This document shows positions 33,701-46,200 of a stretch of 64,000 nt of DNA, piece by piece. A program made the position numbers and the translations under genes. The DNA is taken from contig BSDZ01000008.1 in the NCBI GenBank assembly GCA_030268105.1, positions 1,178,001 through 1,242,000 on the forward strand, read 5' to 3'. Each line of letters begins with the position of its first letter. The first letter of the stretch is position 1. The notes under the pieces are model-generated. The model saw nothing but the letters and a program-made list of their open reading frames with translations, made no database searches and was not told where the DNA came from. The DNA comes from Volvox africanus (taxonomy: Eukaryota > Chlorophyta > Chlorophyceae > Chlamydomonadales > Volvocaceae).

Positions 33701-36700
33701 TCGCCTGCCGTGTCGGCCTTTATCAACACTGGTGCGGAGGTTGTCGGCCCAGGAAGTGAAAATCCGAATGCCTTACTGCCAGCGGCGGTGTCGGCACGCT
33801 CCGATTTATCACCAGCCGTACCCTTTTTGCTGCCTGCAGTCCCCTCGTCAGCAGCGCGCGCCGTTGCATCCCTCGACGGCACAGCAGTGGCAACGATGGG
33901 AGGGAAGATGAAGTTCGTCGCCACAGTCGCCGAAGCTGGCGCATCCTTTGTTGACACTGCAGCCTGTGCCGCTGCCGGCGCAGATGAAGATGGCATGGTA
34001 ACACCAAATCCTCCGAAACCACCACTATATGCGTTCGGTGTGACGGCGGCGCTGGCACCAGCTGCGGTACCGCTTGATACGCCCGCAGTTGGGGTGCCGC
34101 CAAATATGAATGTGTTTGATGCAACCGTGGTGGACGCTGAAGCTGCGCCTGGAGCCAGAAATCCCGTTGCTGCAGAGGGAATCAGGAGGGGAGAAGTGGG
34201 TCGGGATAGACGGGGTTAACGGGGTGAGGTGACAAGGAAACCAGGCAAGGGTGCGTACCCACACACATCGCGTGGATAGGGTCCTCTCCGGGGGGCAGTT
34301 TCAGGTACTTTTGGCGGGGCCTCATGCCCCCGAAATATCATCAGTTGCCTCATGGCCATTTTGGCGCTGCCATGACAGGTTCCCCGGCCCGCGTCTTGAC
34401 CCATGAACTCACCAGGTGCAGTGCCCTTGCCAGTGGTTGCTGGCTGTGAGGCACCAAATAGACCCGCGAAGCCTGACCCTGCATTGGGCCCGGGCGTTCC
34501 GAAAGCTCCGAAACCTACCGGGCGGGTCCCAGGTAGGCTGCTGAAGGAAGGCGCGCGACCCTCCATCTCTGTAGGTAGTCCCGCGCGGGAGGGCACCAGA
34601 ATTAAATTTAAAAGGGTTGCTGTGTGCCCCCCGGGTCGGCGCTCTGCTGGCAATAATGACTCCTTCAAGACCCACCCCAGCCACACCCCAATGCGCAACG
34701 ATTGCGGCCATTGGTGAACAAATTCACTTACTACCGGCTCTGTGTCTTGGTTGTGTGCTGTTCCTCGCAATCACCCGCCCGTCCCTGGTCCTTACACCCA
34801 TCCATGATGTGCATCCCTAGGGACCCACCTAACGTGCAGTTTTCTTCATATCCACATTCAAGCTATACATAGCTGTTGGCACCGGGAAATGAGCGGGGGC
34901 AGCGTGCCCCTGTAATCGTGTCCGTTGGTATCCCGCCTTTCTCTGTTCCGCGCGTGGCCTCCTATGGCGGGGTCGCTCATCTTTATTCGGCCCCCGGGAA
35001 TGCACCCCCCAGGCCCAGTCATGAGAGATAGACATGAAACTAGCCCATCAGTCACATTTTTGTGACATTTCCATGTAGCAGCTGCTACTTTCCCAGCTTT
35101 CGAAATTTTTAAACAAAGAAAAAATGAAGAAAGAAAATCTGAAATTTCAAAAGTTAAGTTTCAAAATAACAATTCTTTTCCCACTTCCCCGTACCTTCCG
35201 CCGTCCACACGCATCCGCACCTGGATCTGATGGCTTTGATGCTGCCACTTTGACAGCTCCAAACACCGCCTTGCTATCCGGCTCCTCTGAGAAGACGTCA
35301 GAGAATTCTGTCAGCAGCTTATTTGCGTGCTTCAAGTAGTCCCGCGCCGCTTCCAACCACCACATCCGAAGACTGGTTTCTTTGCTGGTGGTCACCCACC
35401 TGGACGATCACGATACGAGGAGGGGGCTTCTGGAGCGTTAAATGCGAGGGTTGCGGTGGCAAAGACACGTAGCCGTCATCCAAGATGACCCAGGCATGAC
35501 TACCGCCTGCTCCTTCCAGGTCCGCTTCTAGCCAGTCCCTCGCTCAACCCTCCCTCGGCAAATGCCCCAGGTTGTACTTTCAGCCCATCACTGAACACCT
35601 GGAGGCGAACCACATGATAGAGGTGGCTAGGGACCAGCCAGGGAGGTAGGTGGGCAAGCCCTAGCCAGGGAGGTAGGTGGGCAAGCCCTAGCCAGGGATG
35701 CACGCGCCCCAGAGCGCCTCTCAATTCAACGCCTCTCAGCTTGGAGTCGTGTTAAGCGTCAAAAATGTGCTAAAGATCCTTCAGGTTCAACCCGCTTCTC
35801 CTTGCACCGCGCTCGGGAGTCATCCTAGGGAGTCATGCTCGGGAGTTGGGAGAAGCGCTTGCTGTCGCCAAGTGGTCATCCAGACCCCCCTGGGTTCGAT
35901 CCCGCCTCTACCTACTTGGCGAATTGGCGGTTAAGCGCGCCCACGCGACGAACGAACCCCATAGCACGGTCCTCCTTGCCAGCCCCCTCCGCCTGCAGAT
36001 ACACGAAAATACAAAATCCAAAATCCACATACAAAATACAAAATCCACATACACGAAGATACACGCAAATCCGCAAATCCACTGTTGGAAAGGGAACAGC
36101 ATCAGTGCATGGTACTACGGCTAGACGGCCTTCGGGCACCAAGCCCTCTCTAAGACCTATGCGAATCCATAAGGAGTCATGGTTCAGTCTTCAGTAACGC
36201 AGAGTCCCCAGTGGCAAGAGGAGCCGAAGATATCGGATATTGCAAAAGGTGCGGGTGTTGTCAGGGCCACCACCGCAGCACCCAGTAGCCCCGGGAAACG
36301 CAAACAAGCAGCACTATGTAGCGCAGGCGACTTTGCTGCGCTTTGGGTTAAGAACATACCTTGGTTTTGATTGACGGGTGGTCGCAGCGCCAGCCTGGGA
36401 TTGTTGAATCTAAGGGGAACGGAACAGGGTGAGGGAGGTTAACGGTGGGTGAAATCGCCAGTAAGACGGGGGGAATGAGTGGGACGATGGTACAGGGCTT
36501 TTGCACGCCCAAAACGTAATTCATGCCAAGGGCATATAGCGCAGAAGCCTCGAATTGTGCGTACCTGAGACAGCTTGCTGCAATGCGCTGACGTTCTCAG
36601 GGGGCAAGAACGTTTTGCATTCGCCCAGGATCTTGGTTGCATGGTGCACATAGTCCCGTACACCATCGATCCAAAGTAAGTGAACACTTGAGTCCTTGTT

Positions 36701-36991
36701 GAACGCAACCCAGCTGCGGATGAAGCGTAAACATATCGTCCCTAGTTTGTGCGCGCTCTGCGACGGACCATATCCAATGTGACTTGCCTTGCAAACTGTT
36801 CGTTTAGTGATGTTAGGGTAACGGCCAATCCCTCCCTCGGTTCGCTCCCGCTTCGCCGTTCCTGCAGAGAGGCCGGCCGCCGACTCTTGAGTAAGGCGCA
36901 ATGTTTAACTGTTGCAAATAACATCAACTACATAGCTAATAACCTTTGATGCAGGTAATGCTTCACTGCTTGCTCGTCGTTTCGGTGCCAT
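30771..36991 (-). CDS. NUP50: NUP50-like FG nucleoporin with C-terminal RanBP1-type domain
   Basis: Component of the nuclear basket that in other organisms speeds importin-alpha recycling and binds Ran. Twelve exons with matching phases (high to low): 36991-36944, 36861-36788, 36713-36565, 36409-36360, 35598-35504, 35399-35221, 34568-34413, 34169-32859, 32606-32539, 32139-31933, 31504-31391, 30860-30771 (about 846 aa). The N-terminus MAPKRRASSEAL fits the basic importin-alpha-binding motif of NUP50. Two related ~35-residue units follow (WIDGVRDYVHHATKIL and WLEAARDYLKHANKLL). A long Ala/Thr-rich region has scattered FG dipeptides (GFGAFG, IFGG, GFGGFG, FIFGAA). An acidic linker (EADDNEPEPEPDEYAKEP) precedes the RanBP1-type domain (GWQSLGVGTLSIRM, YKTMKLVVSDKQKSVAFSAV, EFEKVVLKLQEEM). 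Exon 2 ends with a GC donor (AG/GCAAGT). Exons 4 and 5 are supported by phase only. Duplicated unit and order of domains support one gene rather than two. Confidence 0.85.
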
Positions 36992-37900
36992 TTCCTATTC
37001 TTCGCTTAGGGGACGGCTCGGCCTCACAGTATAGGTTTCAGTGGTGTGCTCATACGTAAATGTTAGAATCTAAGAATTCATTTGTATGGCTTTGACAACC
37101 TGAGCAATAGTGTGTGCGTCAATACAACGGTTTACGCAGCACAGCATGCTCACAGCATGCCATCGATACTCCCCATAATTGCAGACACGCAAATGATTGT
37201 AAGCTTCCAGACTATATAATTTCTGAAATTAGTAGGCCACTTTTTCAGCTGATATTACTTAAGAATACTCATTCACACTGTTGCAGAAGCAGCTGCACAC
37301 ATTGAGACAGCTGATAACCAGCCCAATGACGTGACCCACATGAAGGGACATACTCATCAGTATTACAGAGTCATACCTCTATTTTGACACCATCATACCA
37401 CTAAATATCAACATACAACCTGTGTCACTAGCTTGTCACTGCGTATTGCGGGAAGGTCCCGCAACATACTCGAGCCTGCAGAAGCGCAGGCTACCTATAC
37501 CATCTCTGTGCAGGTTTAGGCGCCTACACCCGCATGTGATGCGTCACACCTACCTGCAGGATCCTGTAGCAACCCCACATCATTGCTGCACCTACGAGGG
37601 AACCAATTGCAGATAGGTCTATCAAAACTGGTAGTGCAGTGGCGCCATTCTCCAGCATGACCTCACTAACAGCGGTCACCAATCTCCAACACTCTCCAGA
37701 ATTCCCTGTCCAGTGTCGCAGATACTCCCCCCCTGGTTGCATTGATCCCCGAAATAGGCTACACTCGTCAGTGTTGCAGAGTGTAGCCCACATTAAAAAC
37801 GGAAGGATGAGACTTGCCGCCTTGGTGGAGAGAGAGCAGTACACGGCTATTGCAGTGCTTAAACGCCGCAACAGCTTGCTGTCTGTGCCGGGCCATGATC
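36992..37900. other. 5' flank of the NUP50-like gene, no gene seen
   Basis: Relatively AT-rich. No coding exon was recognised in either strand. It should contain the promoter of the NUP50-like gene, but no convincing TATA box is visible. Confidence 0.4.
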
Positions 37901-38651
37901 CTTTCTTGGGATGTTCCAACCCCTCCACTACACCAATATAACGAGATTTCCGAGTACTCTGTCCACCCGGCTGTTTTGGATTATTGGCTGGGTTTGAGGA
38001 TTTTCCAGGTCTTCCCGACCGCTCTGGCTGTATGTATTATCGCTACTGGCGTACACGTGGCTGTGACCGTTCCCCAATTCCGCCGCGGGAAATGACGTTT
38101 TGACACCGCCAACTGCGGCTGTGCATTCGCTAATTATAACACATGGCTTTGGCATTGGGAAGTTGTAGGGTGTACATGTAGTCGTACATGCCACATATAA
38201 TTCGGAGCTTTGTTGCACATGAACCTTGTTAGCCGGACTGCAGGTAACTTGCGGCATCTTGTATATCCTTTGTTGGTGTTGGTGGTTGTGATTTGTGCGT
38301 GATTTGTTTCCTCCCTGCCGCTGGTGGGCCCCCGTCAGGATGGACAGAAGGACCTTGGCGTCAGCCGGATGTAAATCAACACCATGCACACATACTCTAA
38401 GCCATCCGCATGAGAAAGGACTTAATACCCAATCCGCATCCAAACACCCACCCACCCACATTTTCATCCCCACCTGCGTACTTTCCGAAAGCACTTTGCA
38501 CTCCCGGCAAAGGCACTGATTCGGAAAAGGGCTGCCCGCCATCCCCCGACAACGTACTCAGCACCCGCGGTAATGCCCAGCCCCTGGATGGCCCAACCCT
38601 TACACATGCACGCCTCCTTAGCTCCCGAACGTGCTGCCATTGCCGGCTAAC

Positions 38652-38695
<44 letters not shown>

Positions 38696-39295
38696 ACTTC
38701 GCCACCTGATGCAGCCAGAGGCATCTGCCGCTCCTATCCCGAGATGCTATACTTGTGTGTGTATCTCTCACCCTCCTAACTCTTCAAATGCACATTTAAA
38801 AGGCCACAGCAATACCAATACAGCAATACCAATACAGCAGCACAGCACTGTTTTCTTCTGGAAGCCAAAGCCGCCAGCTATCTGCCCGCCACCGCCCGAC
38901 GCCTTGTACTGATTAATGTCCGTATTTCCCGCGGCCCTTGTGAGCTTGAGGTTCGAGCAGGTACGAAAACTGGGTGAAAACAAATCCCAGCCGCCTTCAT
39001 AAGCCATAATGAAACCTCGCTCAATTCCCCCATCTGCAGCTATCGTCTCAGAACTATCAGAACTAACGCCCTGCAATGCAACAGCATGCCAGGTCTTGCG
39101 AGCCTTCCTGCCCCACCCAACCCCTCCCCCTCCCCTTCCCGGCCCTTCCTGCCCTGTTCCGCCCTGCTCCTTCCCTCCCCACCCTTACGGTTCTGCAGAT
39201 GCCTCTGCAGAACCCGTCGTTTGCCGTCCTCCCCCATCGCATACACATACACACACACATATTTATACGGACACGCATAGCATTATTACACCTTT
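37901..39295 (-). other. Possible unassigned coding exons, minus strand
   Basis: Several stretches on the minus strand lack stops and have plausible splice borders but no recognised family: about 39075-38880 (containing MAYEGGWDLFSPSF and NTDINQYKASGGGGQIAGGF), about 38600-38490 and about 38395-38320. They may belong to an unknown gene. The plus strand also has open frames here, so this may be non-coding. A CCAG tetramer run (38652-38696) and a pyrimidine-rich run (39110-39180) are included. Confidence 0.25.
38652..38696 (+). repeat. CCAG tetramer run
   Basis: About eleven consecutive CCAG (GCCA) units. Confidence 0.95.
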
Positions 39296-40567
39296 TTACA
39301 CCTTGCCGTCAAAGACGTCTTTGTACTGCCGAGAAATTACAGCCAGCTTGTATGTGAAAAAGCCCACCAGCATCGGCAGTAGCTCCAAGTGCACACCCAA
39401 TTGCTCCGAATACAGTTGGTTAAATCGGTTGTATCCCAACCCGAGAATGATCGGTATCAGTAGACGTGGCTGGCTGGCGATGCCGTCCACACCTGACCGA
39501 ACACCGTCAGCTCCGACGGCATCCACAGATTTGCTGAGGAGGCGAAGATACGCAAAGCCACCCAGCGCGCCTACTACGTAGCTGGCTGCCACATCCTGAC
39601 TGTACGATACGTACGTCATTATGAAGCCGGCGGCGGAGAAGGCCAAGGTCCAAACCTGCTGCTCAAGCTTGAGTTGATCGTAACGCTTGCGCTCCAGTTC
39701 GGCTAGGCGGGCCTTCTCCGCGTTAAGCTCCGGAATCTCAACCACCACGGCTGTCCGCGCCATGGACTTGCTGACACGGCCGAGCCGTACGGCTTCCTTG
39801 CGGGTAAAGACTGGCACAGTCTTGTTGACAGGAGTCGTTTTGGTGGCGGCGCTGGTGCCGGAGGTGCCGGCTTGCGGTTGGCGTGCTGCTGCGGCCGCTG
39901 CTTCAGCTGCCTCCGCCTCCTCCCTGCGCTTCCGCATCAGTGCCTCTGAGAGGTCGACGTCCATACGATCCAGATCTGCAAGGCGGGAAAGGCTGAGGAA
40001 GCCGCTTGAAGGTTCCTTCGGCCGAGCGCGTGCCTCCTCAACCTTACGCCGGAGTGACTCTTCACGTTCCAGGGCGGTCTGCCAGTCCGTGTTCCAAATA
40101 AACTCAGGCTTGTAGCGACCGCCTTTTTTTGCGGGATCAAACTTTTCGCCGGCGCTGGAGGATTTGAGCATGGGGTTTAGGATAAGGGTGCCCATGGCAT
40201 AGCGAGAGCGAAATTTTTAGAAGCAGATCGAATTGGGAGGAGAGCTGAGGAGCACACCATGAGGGAATATATCAAATCTTTGAGGCTTCGAGAGGAGAGC
40301 TTACCGGGAGTATACCTCAGCATTAGTGTCGGCCAGCGAAAAGAAGCCCCGCTTCGGAAGGCGCAGTTCGCCATTCACAGCAACCCGCGTGCTGACCTCG
40401 AAATCGCTGTCGTTGCCACTAGCAACTACATCGTCAGCTGCACGGCAAATTCGCAGAATGACTCTCGGAGCCGCCACGTGAAAAGCAAGCCGATGCACTT
40501 GCAACGAAGAAGTTCGCCCGCAAGTCGTCCGGTGACACAATCGACTAGGCGTCATTATGAGAGTCAT
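39296..40567 (-). CDS. CGL160: CGL160, chloroplast ATP synthase assembly factor
   Basis: CGL160 is a green-lineage thylakoid protein related in its membrane part to bacterial AtpI/UncI; it promotes assembly of the chloroplast ATP synthase (c-ring with CF1). Two exons, 40567-40305 and 40154-39296, joined in phase 2 across a 150-bp intron (373 aa). The first ~45 residues (MTLIMTPSRLCHRTTCGRTS...) are a typical transit peptide. The soluble part holds the family signatures YKPEFIWNTDW and SSGFLSLSRLADLDRMDVDL; the C-terminal ~125 residues form about four membrane segments with SQPRLLIPIILGLGYNRFNQ and LELLPMLVGFFTYKLAVISR, matching the Arabidopsis protein as I recall it. An internal ATG at 40195 lies in the same frame, but the spliced model adds the transit peptide and is preferred. 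The stop codon itself overlaps a TGTAA and another follows at once, so the 3' UTR signal is uncertain. Confidence 0.93.
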
Positions 40568-43263
40568 AAGTAACTCAGAAATAACTACAGGACCAAAGTT
40601 TAACTAATATGACAAGAAGTGGCAGTTAGCGGCTGTGCAAGCAAGTGTGTCAAACTGCATTCGTATTCCAAGGAAGTTGTTTCATGGGAAAGCATAGCCT
40701 CTAATGTTAAAACATTTCCATTTGTAGTCATGTTGGGTGTTTAGCCCGACCCAGGGTATTGATTCGTACATGCACGCTGGTGTATGTAACGGTACTTAAC
40801 AGCTTGCAAGCACCCTTTCTGCACCGGCTCCAAAGCCCTAATCTGAACGCATTACACGCAAACGGCCCGTGTGTAGGCATCAAAGCCCTAGCAATCAGGA
40901 GAGGGGAGGGACACGCAGAGCAATGTGGAGTAGCAGGGATCTGCAGTTGGAGGCATGGCGTCAATGGCATCCCTTGGGCCCAGATAAGCCATTCTGCGGT
41001 GAAAGACGGAGGGGGCTACTCCTCACATGCATTATTTTTTCTCCCGAGTCCCAAGAGCTGTCTGTAGCTGTCTGTCAATCGATCGTCTGTCCGCTTGCTT
41101 TCGGTGTAACTTCTCTATAGCTGCAAAAAGCCGTTGACAAACATGTTTTATTTTCAGCCTCCACGAATCGTAGGGGCAGTGCGACGTTGCTGAGCCCCCT
41201 TGACTGCGTGTTAGGACGGCACAATGGACCAATCAAATGCGTGCTTAGGGTCCACCTTGCTGGAATCTCCTGAGGAGATTCCAGCAAGATCATAACCACA
41301 TTAATGCACGTGGAAAGAAGATTACGCTTGGCCTTCTGGTTTGATGAGTTTCCCCAGCGAAGAGCGCTGAAATAGTTTAAATGTTTAAAAGATTATATAT
41401 GTACCTGCTGTCTACCGAATAATTTCATCCATCGATGGTTTGCGCAGGGGGACATGGTTGCAGTGCTTGAAATCGCGCCGAGGGACACGGTTCATTCCAT
41501 GCAACGCAAACAACCACATATCTGGTTCACAATTGTGGGAGGGAGAACGAAGAGACCAGGACACCATGATGCCTTCGGGGTAAGCGGGATTCGTTCAGAG
41601 GAAGATTATCCACAAGCAAAAGGGCGGGCCAGAGAACCAGCGGCCGCCATGAGGCCGCCAGTCAGTACGGAGCAGCAGCAGCAATCGCGTCACATACAGG
41701 AGTCCAAGAACAACCAAGAACACAGATCTCAAGACAAGATCCCCAATAGGGCCCCCAACAGACAAGATGCGCCCCTCCGATGGCGACTATTTACTTTCTG
41801 TTTACCGACAGCTGCCATAAACGCGCTGTACCTTGCTGTTGTGCGTTTCTCCTATCAACGTCAACCAGTCACGACTCACGCCAGTCACCCGACGCATAAC
41901 GCCATGGAAAAAGAACGTAAGCAGCCGTTGCGATCTTGTACTACCCGTGCAGATGAGCGCACGCAAAAAGGCAATTTCCGAATCAACTGACGAGTTCGCC
42001 CAATCTGGGCAAGAAAGTCTCATGTAACCTGGCATTGGAGTCGGTACCATTGAGGCACCCAAGCCAGCGACATAACTGATATTATCAAGATACGCGAATG
42101 CAACATCGGATTGGCAAGCGGATGCAACCTCAGATGAGAGATGACAACCCCCCGAATCAGTACGGTAAGTTAACAACCGCCAGAGAGAGAGAAAAATAGA
42201 GAAATAGAAAGGGAAAAAAAAGTGGGGGGAGAGAGAGTGTTCGGGAAACGATAGAAGGGACACACATATGGGCACATGCGGGAGGTTAGACAGAAAAACC
42301 AAGAGCCCAATCAGGCGGAAACAGCATCATACCTTCCTCACCCGACAAACATAGCAGAAAAATATTTTAAAGCTTCCCCTTCCCCCTGGCAATACCGCAT
42401 AGAACGATACTCAATTCCCTAATCTTCCAATCCCAATACGAATTCGACATGCTACCATTCGAAATAAACATGTCGCCTTTCCGAACTGCTATGTTGATGA
42501 AGCACGGCAGAAGTCCAATCGGATCATCGCCGTGCCGACCATCAGTACATCGGCGCTAACTATACACCTACTATAAGAACCCCTCCGCATACCACCGAAA
42601 AGCTGCCCCCCTCTTCACCAAGATGTTATGCACCCGACGACACTACCACAATCTCACGCACCGCCCACTTCGAGACCTCCAGCACGGATTATAACATCGA
42701 CCCCGCCCCACCCCGCCCCACCGCGGTCGGCACGCGGCTACCATCGATTCATAAACTTCACCCATCACTTCGTGCCAGCAACCAGCCTTATTGCTATGGC
42801 CTAACACCATACTAGCCTTTCGGCAGCAACTGGCCTTACCGCCGTGATCTCCCAGGCGGCAACCATCTTAGTCATCGCACTCTGCATCACCGGACCACTA
42901 TCTACTCTATAATGCACCGTGTCGCAGTGTATGTGCAGTGCTCTTCAAAATCGCAGCTCAGACTGGACACACATGCCTCATCCGCCGCCGCGTCAGCGCA
43001 GCTGAGCGACATTGCACAACCACGAACCCGCACCCGTGAAGGAATAATCACAGACCTGACCACCAGATATACAGCCAACAGAGGGGGGCGCACACAGACG
43101 CGTTTCCGCGTAAGGTTGCTCTCTTTACAGCAGAGCTGAAGGCAGCCGAGCCCCGCATCTGCATCACGAAATCACAACAAGGAATCAGACCTAACCCTGT
43201 ACCCTACATCAACACCCAAAAACATCGTCCACCATCCCCAGACTGATAAGATAGGCTAGGGAA
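40568..43263. other. Gene-poor region between CGL160 and the kinesin gene
   Basis: No gene was recognised. A plus-strand frame is open 41454-41990 (178 codons), but it has no family resemblance and no splice context. A perfect inverted repeat lies at 41256-41288. TTACA at 43125-43129 (TGTAA on the minus strand) is 135 nt beyond the kinesin stop and is a good candidate for its polyadenylation signal. An AG-rich run lies at 42180-42240. Confidence 0.5.
41256..41288. repeat. Perfect 16-bp inverted repeat with 1-nt loop
   Basis: CTTGCTGGAATCTCCT is followed by one G and then by its exact reverse complement AGGAGATTCCAGCAAG. It could extrude as a cruciform or form a strong RNA hairpin. Confidence 0.95.
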
Positions 43264-46200
43264 TCAGGACGCTTGCTTATTCTTTTTGGCGCCGGAGAAA
43301 ATTTTTGTCGCCCAGCTGATGAAGCCCGGTGGGTAGGCTGGTGGCGGCACGGGTTGTGGAACCACTACGTCTTCCAAATTGCCAGCAGTAGCGGCCGAGG
43401 ATAAGCCGCGGGCAGTCCTAGGCGTGCGGTGGGACTTGCATCCTCGCAGTCGCGCAGTTAGTGGTGCAATACGGTCGCCGACCCGTGCCGATTTTGACTT
43501 CACAGGTAAGGTCACGGGCTCTGTCACGGTGTGCGCAGCTGCGACAGCTAGGGCGGAGAAGGGGACAGCTGCGCCTGTAATTGCAGGAACGACTTCATCG
43601 GCCACGGGCAGCATCACTGGCTGCATGCAAGCCCCTGCTGACAGGAGATGAGCAGCATGCGGTGCTTGTAAATGATGGAGCCGTAGGGGCGGGGGTGAAG
43701 AAGGATTAGTGGCGTTAATGGCTACGGCGATGGCAGCAGTGCCGGTCTTGATAGCAGCACCAGTGATCAAGGTGCTTGTAGGACATGAGTTTGGCAGCTG
43801 CTCCAGGACGCCGCTACTTTTGACTGCTGCTGCAGTATTGATTGTCGCGTGTCCATTTACTGCTGCTGAAGCGTGTTTATCATCTCCATGACAGGCTGGC
43901 GCCGCGCGGCTCACCGCTACTACGGTCGCCACAGCAGTAGCATCCGAGCCCAGCATGTGCTGTTGCTGTCCAGAGCTGCTGCGGAAGCAGCTCCGGACAC
44001 TCGAGGATGAAGAAGACATGGCCGCCGCTGCCCTCCAGGCCGCCGCCACGTTCCCAGAGCCACGAAGTGGCTGCTGGGACTGTGGTGGCTGCTGCTGCGG
44101 TGCTGTCTGTAGTGGCAGTGAAGGTGGTGCATGCACTGGAGAAGGTTGCTGCCTTGCGACGTCCTCGTCGAGACTGCCCTGCAGGTGTACCGGCTGCTGT
44201 GCCGACGGCCGTACTGAGGTCGCCGCCGTCGCTGCAGGGCAGCGGCTGCCTTGCAATCCAATGCGAAGCGACAGAGATCCTGCAACCCCATCACAAGGTC
44301 CTGAATCAGCGCTGAAATGACGCTGGTGCCTCACGTCGTTGCTGACCCGAGCGTGTTGAAGGACTGGCGCGGCTGTGCCTCCCCCAAGTGGTTGTTTGTT
44401 GAGCATTTCAAGAATAGCATTCACCGGTGTGGCCAACGCAGCTGATAGGGCGGAACGGGCCTGCGCTAAGCCATTGCGCACGCTATCAGTAGGTCCGGCG
44501 GCATGTACCAGTGCCGGTTGCTCCACAACTGCAGTGGGGAGGCAGGCTGCTGTTAGCTGGCTGCCGCCAACTGCCCCGCCTTCATTCGTCCAAGACTTCA
44601 AGATGCGCTGCGTTGTGCGTGGCGCCATAGCATTACTGCCTGCGACAGGGCTTTGTGTCTCGGCTGCTGGGCTGACGCTCATAGGGGGCGGCAGCTGCGG
44701 TGAGTGTGACGGAGACACCTTCATGGGGGATGCTACTCGGAACGCTGACGACGGCAGCTCTGGCAGCGGAAGGCCCGGGCGCAATGGGCTAGCAACGCGC
44801 GCTCCTGTGGCAGCAGAGGGCGATACGGTGCCAAGCCCCGCACCAGACCGACGGTTCCGCTGCCCAGTTGCGAACCTTCCCGCCGGCGTGTCCGCAGCCA
44901 CCACGGCGTCCGACTCTGACGCACTATCAACATCGACGAGAACATTGGAATGCTCGTCTAAATCCAGGTGGTTTGGCCGCACGTGAGCCCGCTGCGCCAA
45001 CAGCCTATTAGCTGCCAAAGGAGGTGAAAGAAGAACGCCGGGATGGTCACGCCGTTGTGCAAGCACTTTCAGCTCGTCACCGACAGGATGTCCCGATCCC
45101 GTTGCCACCCCTACTGCCGCGGCAAACCAGCCCCCTGCCCGACGCCCCGGGCGTTGCTGCAGGGTTTGCTGCTGCTGCTCTAGCAGCTGCCGCAGTGAGA
45201 TGGAGCTGTGGGAAGGCGGGCCTAGGACCGCCTTGCCTACAGCTGCCCCCATCGTCCCAGGCGACCTCATTTGCTCCACCCGCCTATGGAGCGCAGCATG
45301 GCAGTCCAGTTGCCCCGCCTGATCCCTCTCGAGCTCCTCGCCTGCCTGAGACCTAGGGTCCCCAACGGAAGCGGCACAGCTGCCACGCAGCACGCCGCTG
45401 TCAAGGCTGGCCCGCTCCCGGGACATATACAACCGCTGCAGCTCTGCAAGCTCTGCAACAGCGGCTGCCGCCGCCGCCGCTACCGCCCCGGGGGTGCGTC
45501 CAGTGGCTGAGAAACGGAGGTGCCGGGGTTGATGTGATTGTAGCTCGGGCTGCAGCTCTAGCTGGAGCTGTGGATCAGACAGCGGCCGCTGACATTCCGC
45601 CGAGGTTCTACGGTAGCGAACAGCGCCTGTGCTAGTTTGCGTGAAGCATGAGGTTCCCACCCCCAGCGCAGCCTGAACAAGTGTTGCAGCCGCGTCCCCT
45701 CTACGAGTGGGGCTCACAGGGCTACCGGCAGCAATCGCACCTTTATCCCCCACCCCGGAGCATCGACCGTGACCGGGCACCGCCGCTGCTGCTCCTGCCA
45801 TGCCAGAGGCCGACCCTGAGCCTGGACGCTGAACAGCAATTGGGTCCACTCCCTGCGCATCCTTGCGTGGCGTGAATCGGTGAATAAAGAACGACACCGC
45901 GGGCAGCTCCTCATCCGCACATTCATTATCACCGTCAGTATTCCAATTACGTGGCGTAGTGCGTTGCCTGGCTACGGCGTGCGCAGCAGTCCGCCGCGCC
46001 GACGATGGAGTTGCCCTTGCCGATGGTGTTGCGCGTGCAGATGTTGTCTTCCTTGCGGTGGATATGGCTGCCGGCGACGTGAGCCCACTACTTGCCATTT
46101 GACTGATCGACTGACACAATGTAGAAGGGTCGCCGCCTGCGTCCAGCATGAGGCCCAAGTGTCCAAGGGAGCCGGGTCCGAGCAAATTGTCGCGGTCCGA

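Noticed and set aside
32891..34219. 442-codon plus-strand open frame
   Set aside because: It is the antisense of the large FG-nucleoporin exon; the minus strand has matching splice phases and FG/RanBP1 motifs.
41454..41990. 178-codon plus-strand open frame
   Set aside because: No family resemblance, no splice context and atypical composition; kept only as part of the gap description.
43379..44986. Plus-strand open frames opposite the kinesin tail
   Set aside because: They are antisense shadows of a 3.8-kb minus-strand exon with consistent reading frame and phases.
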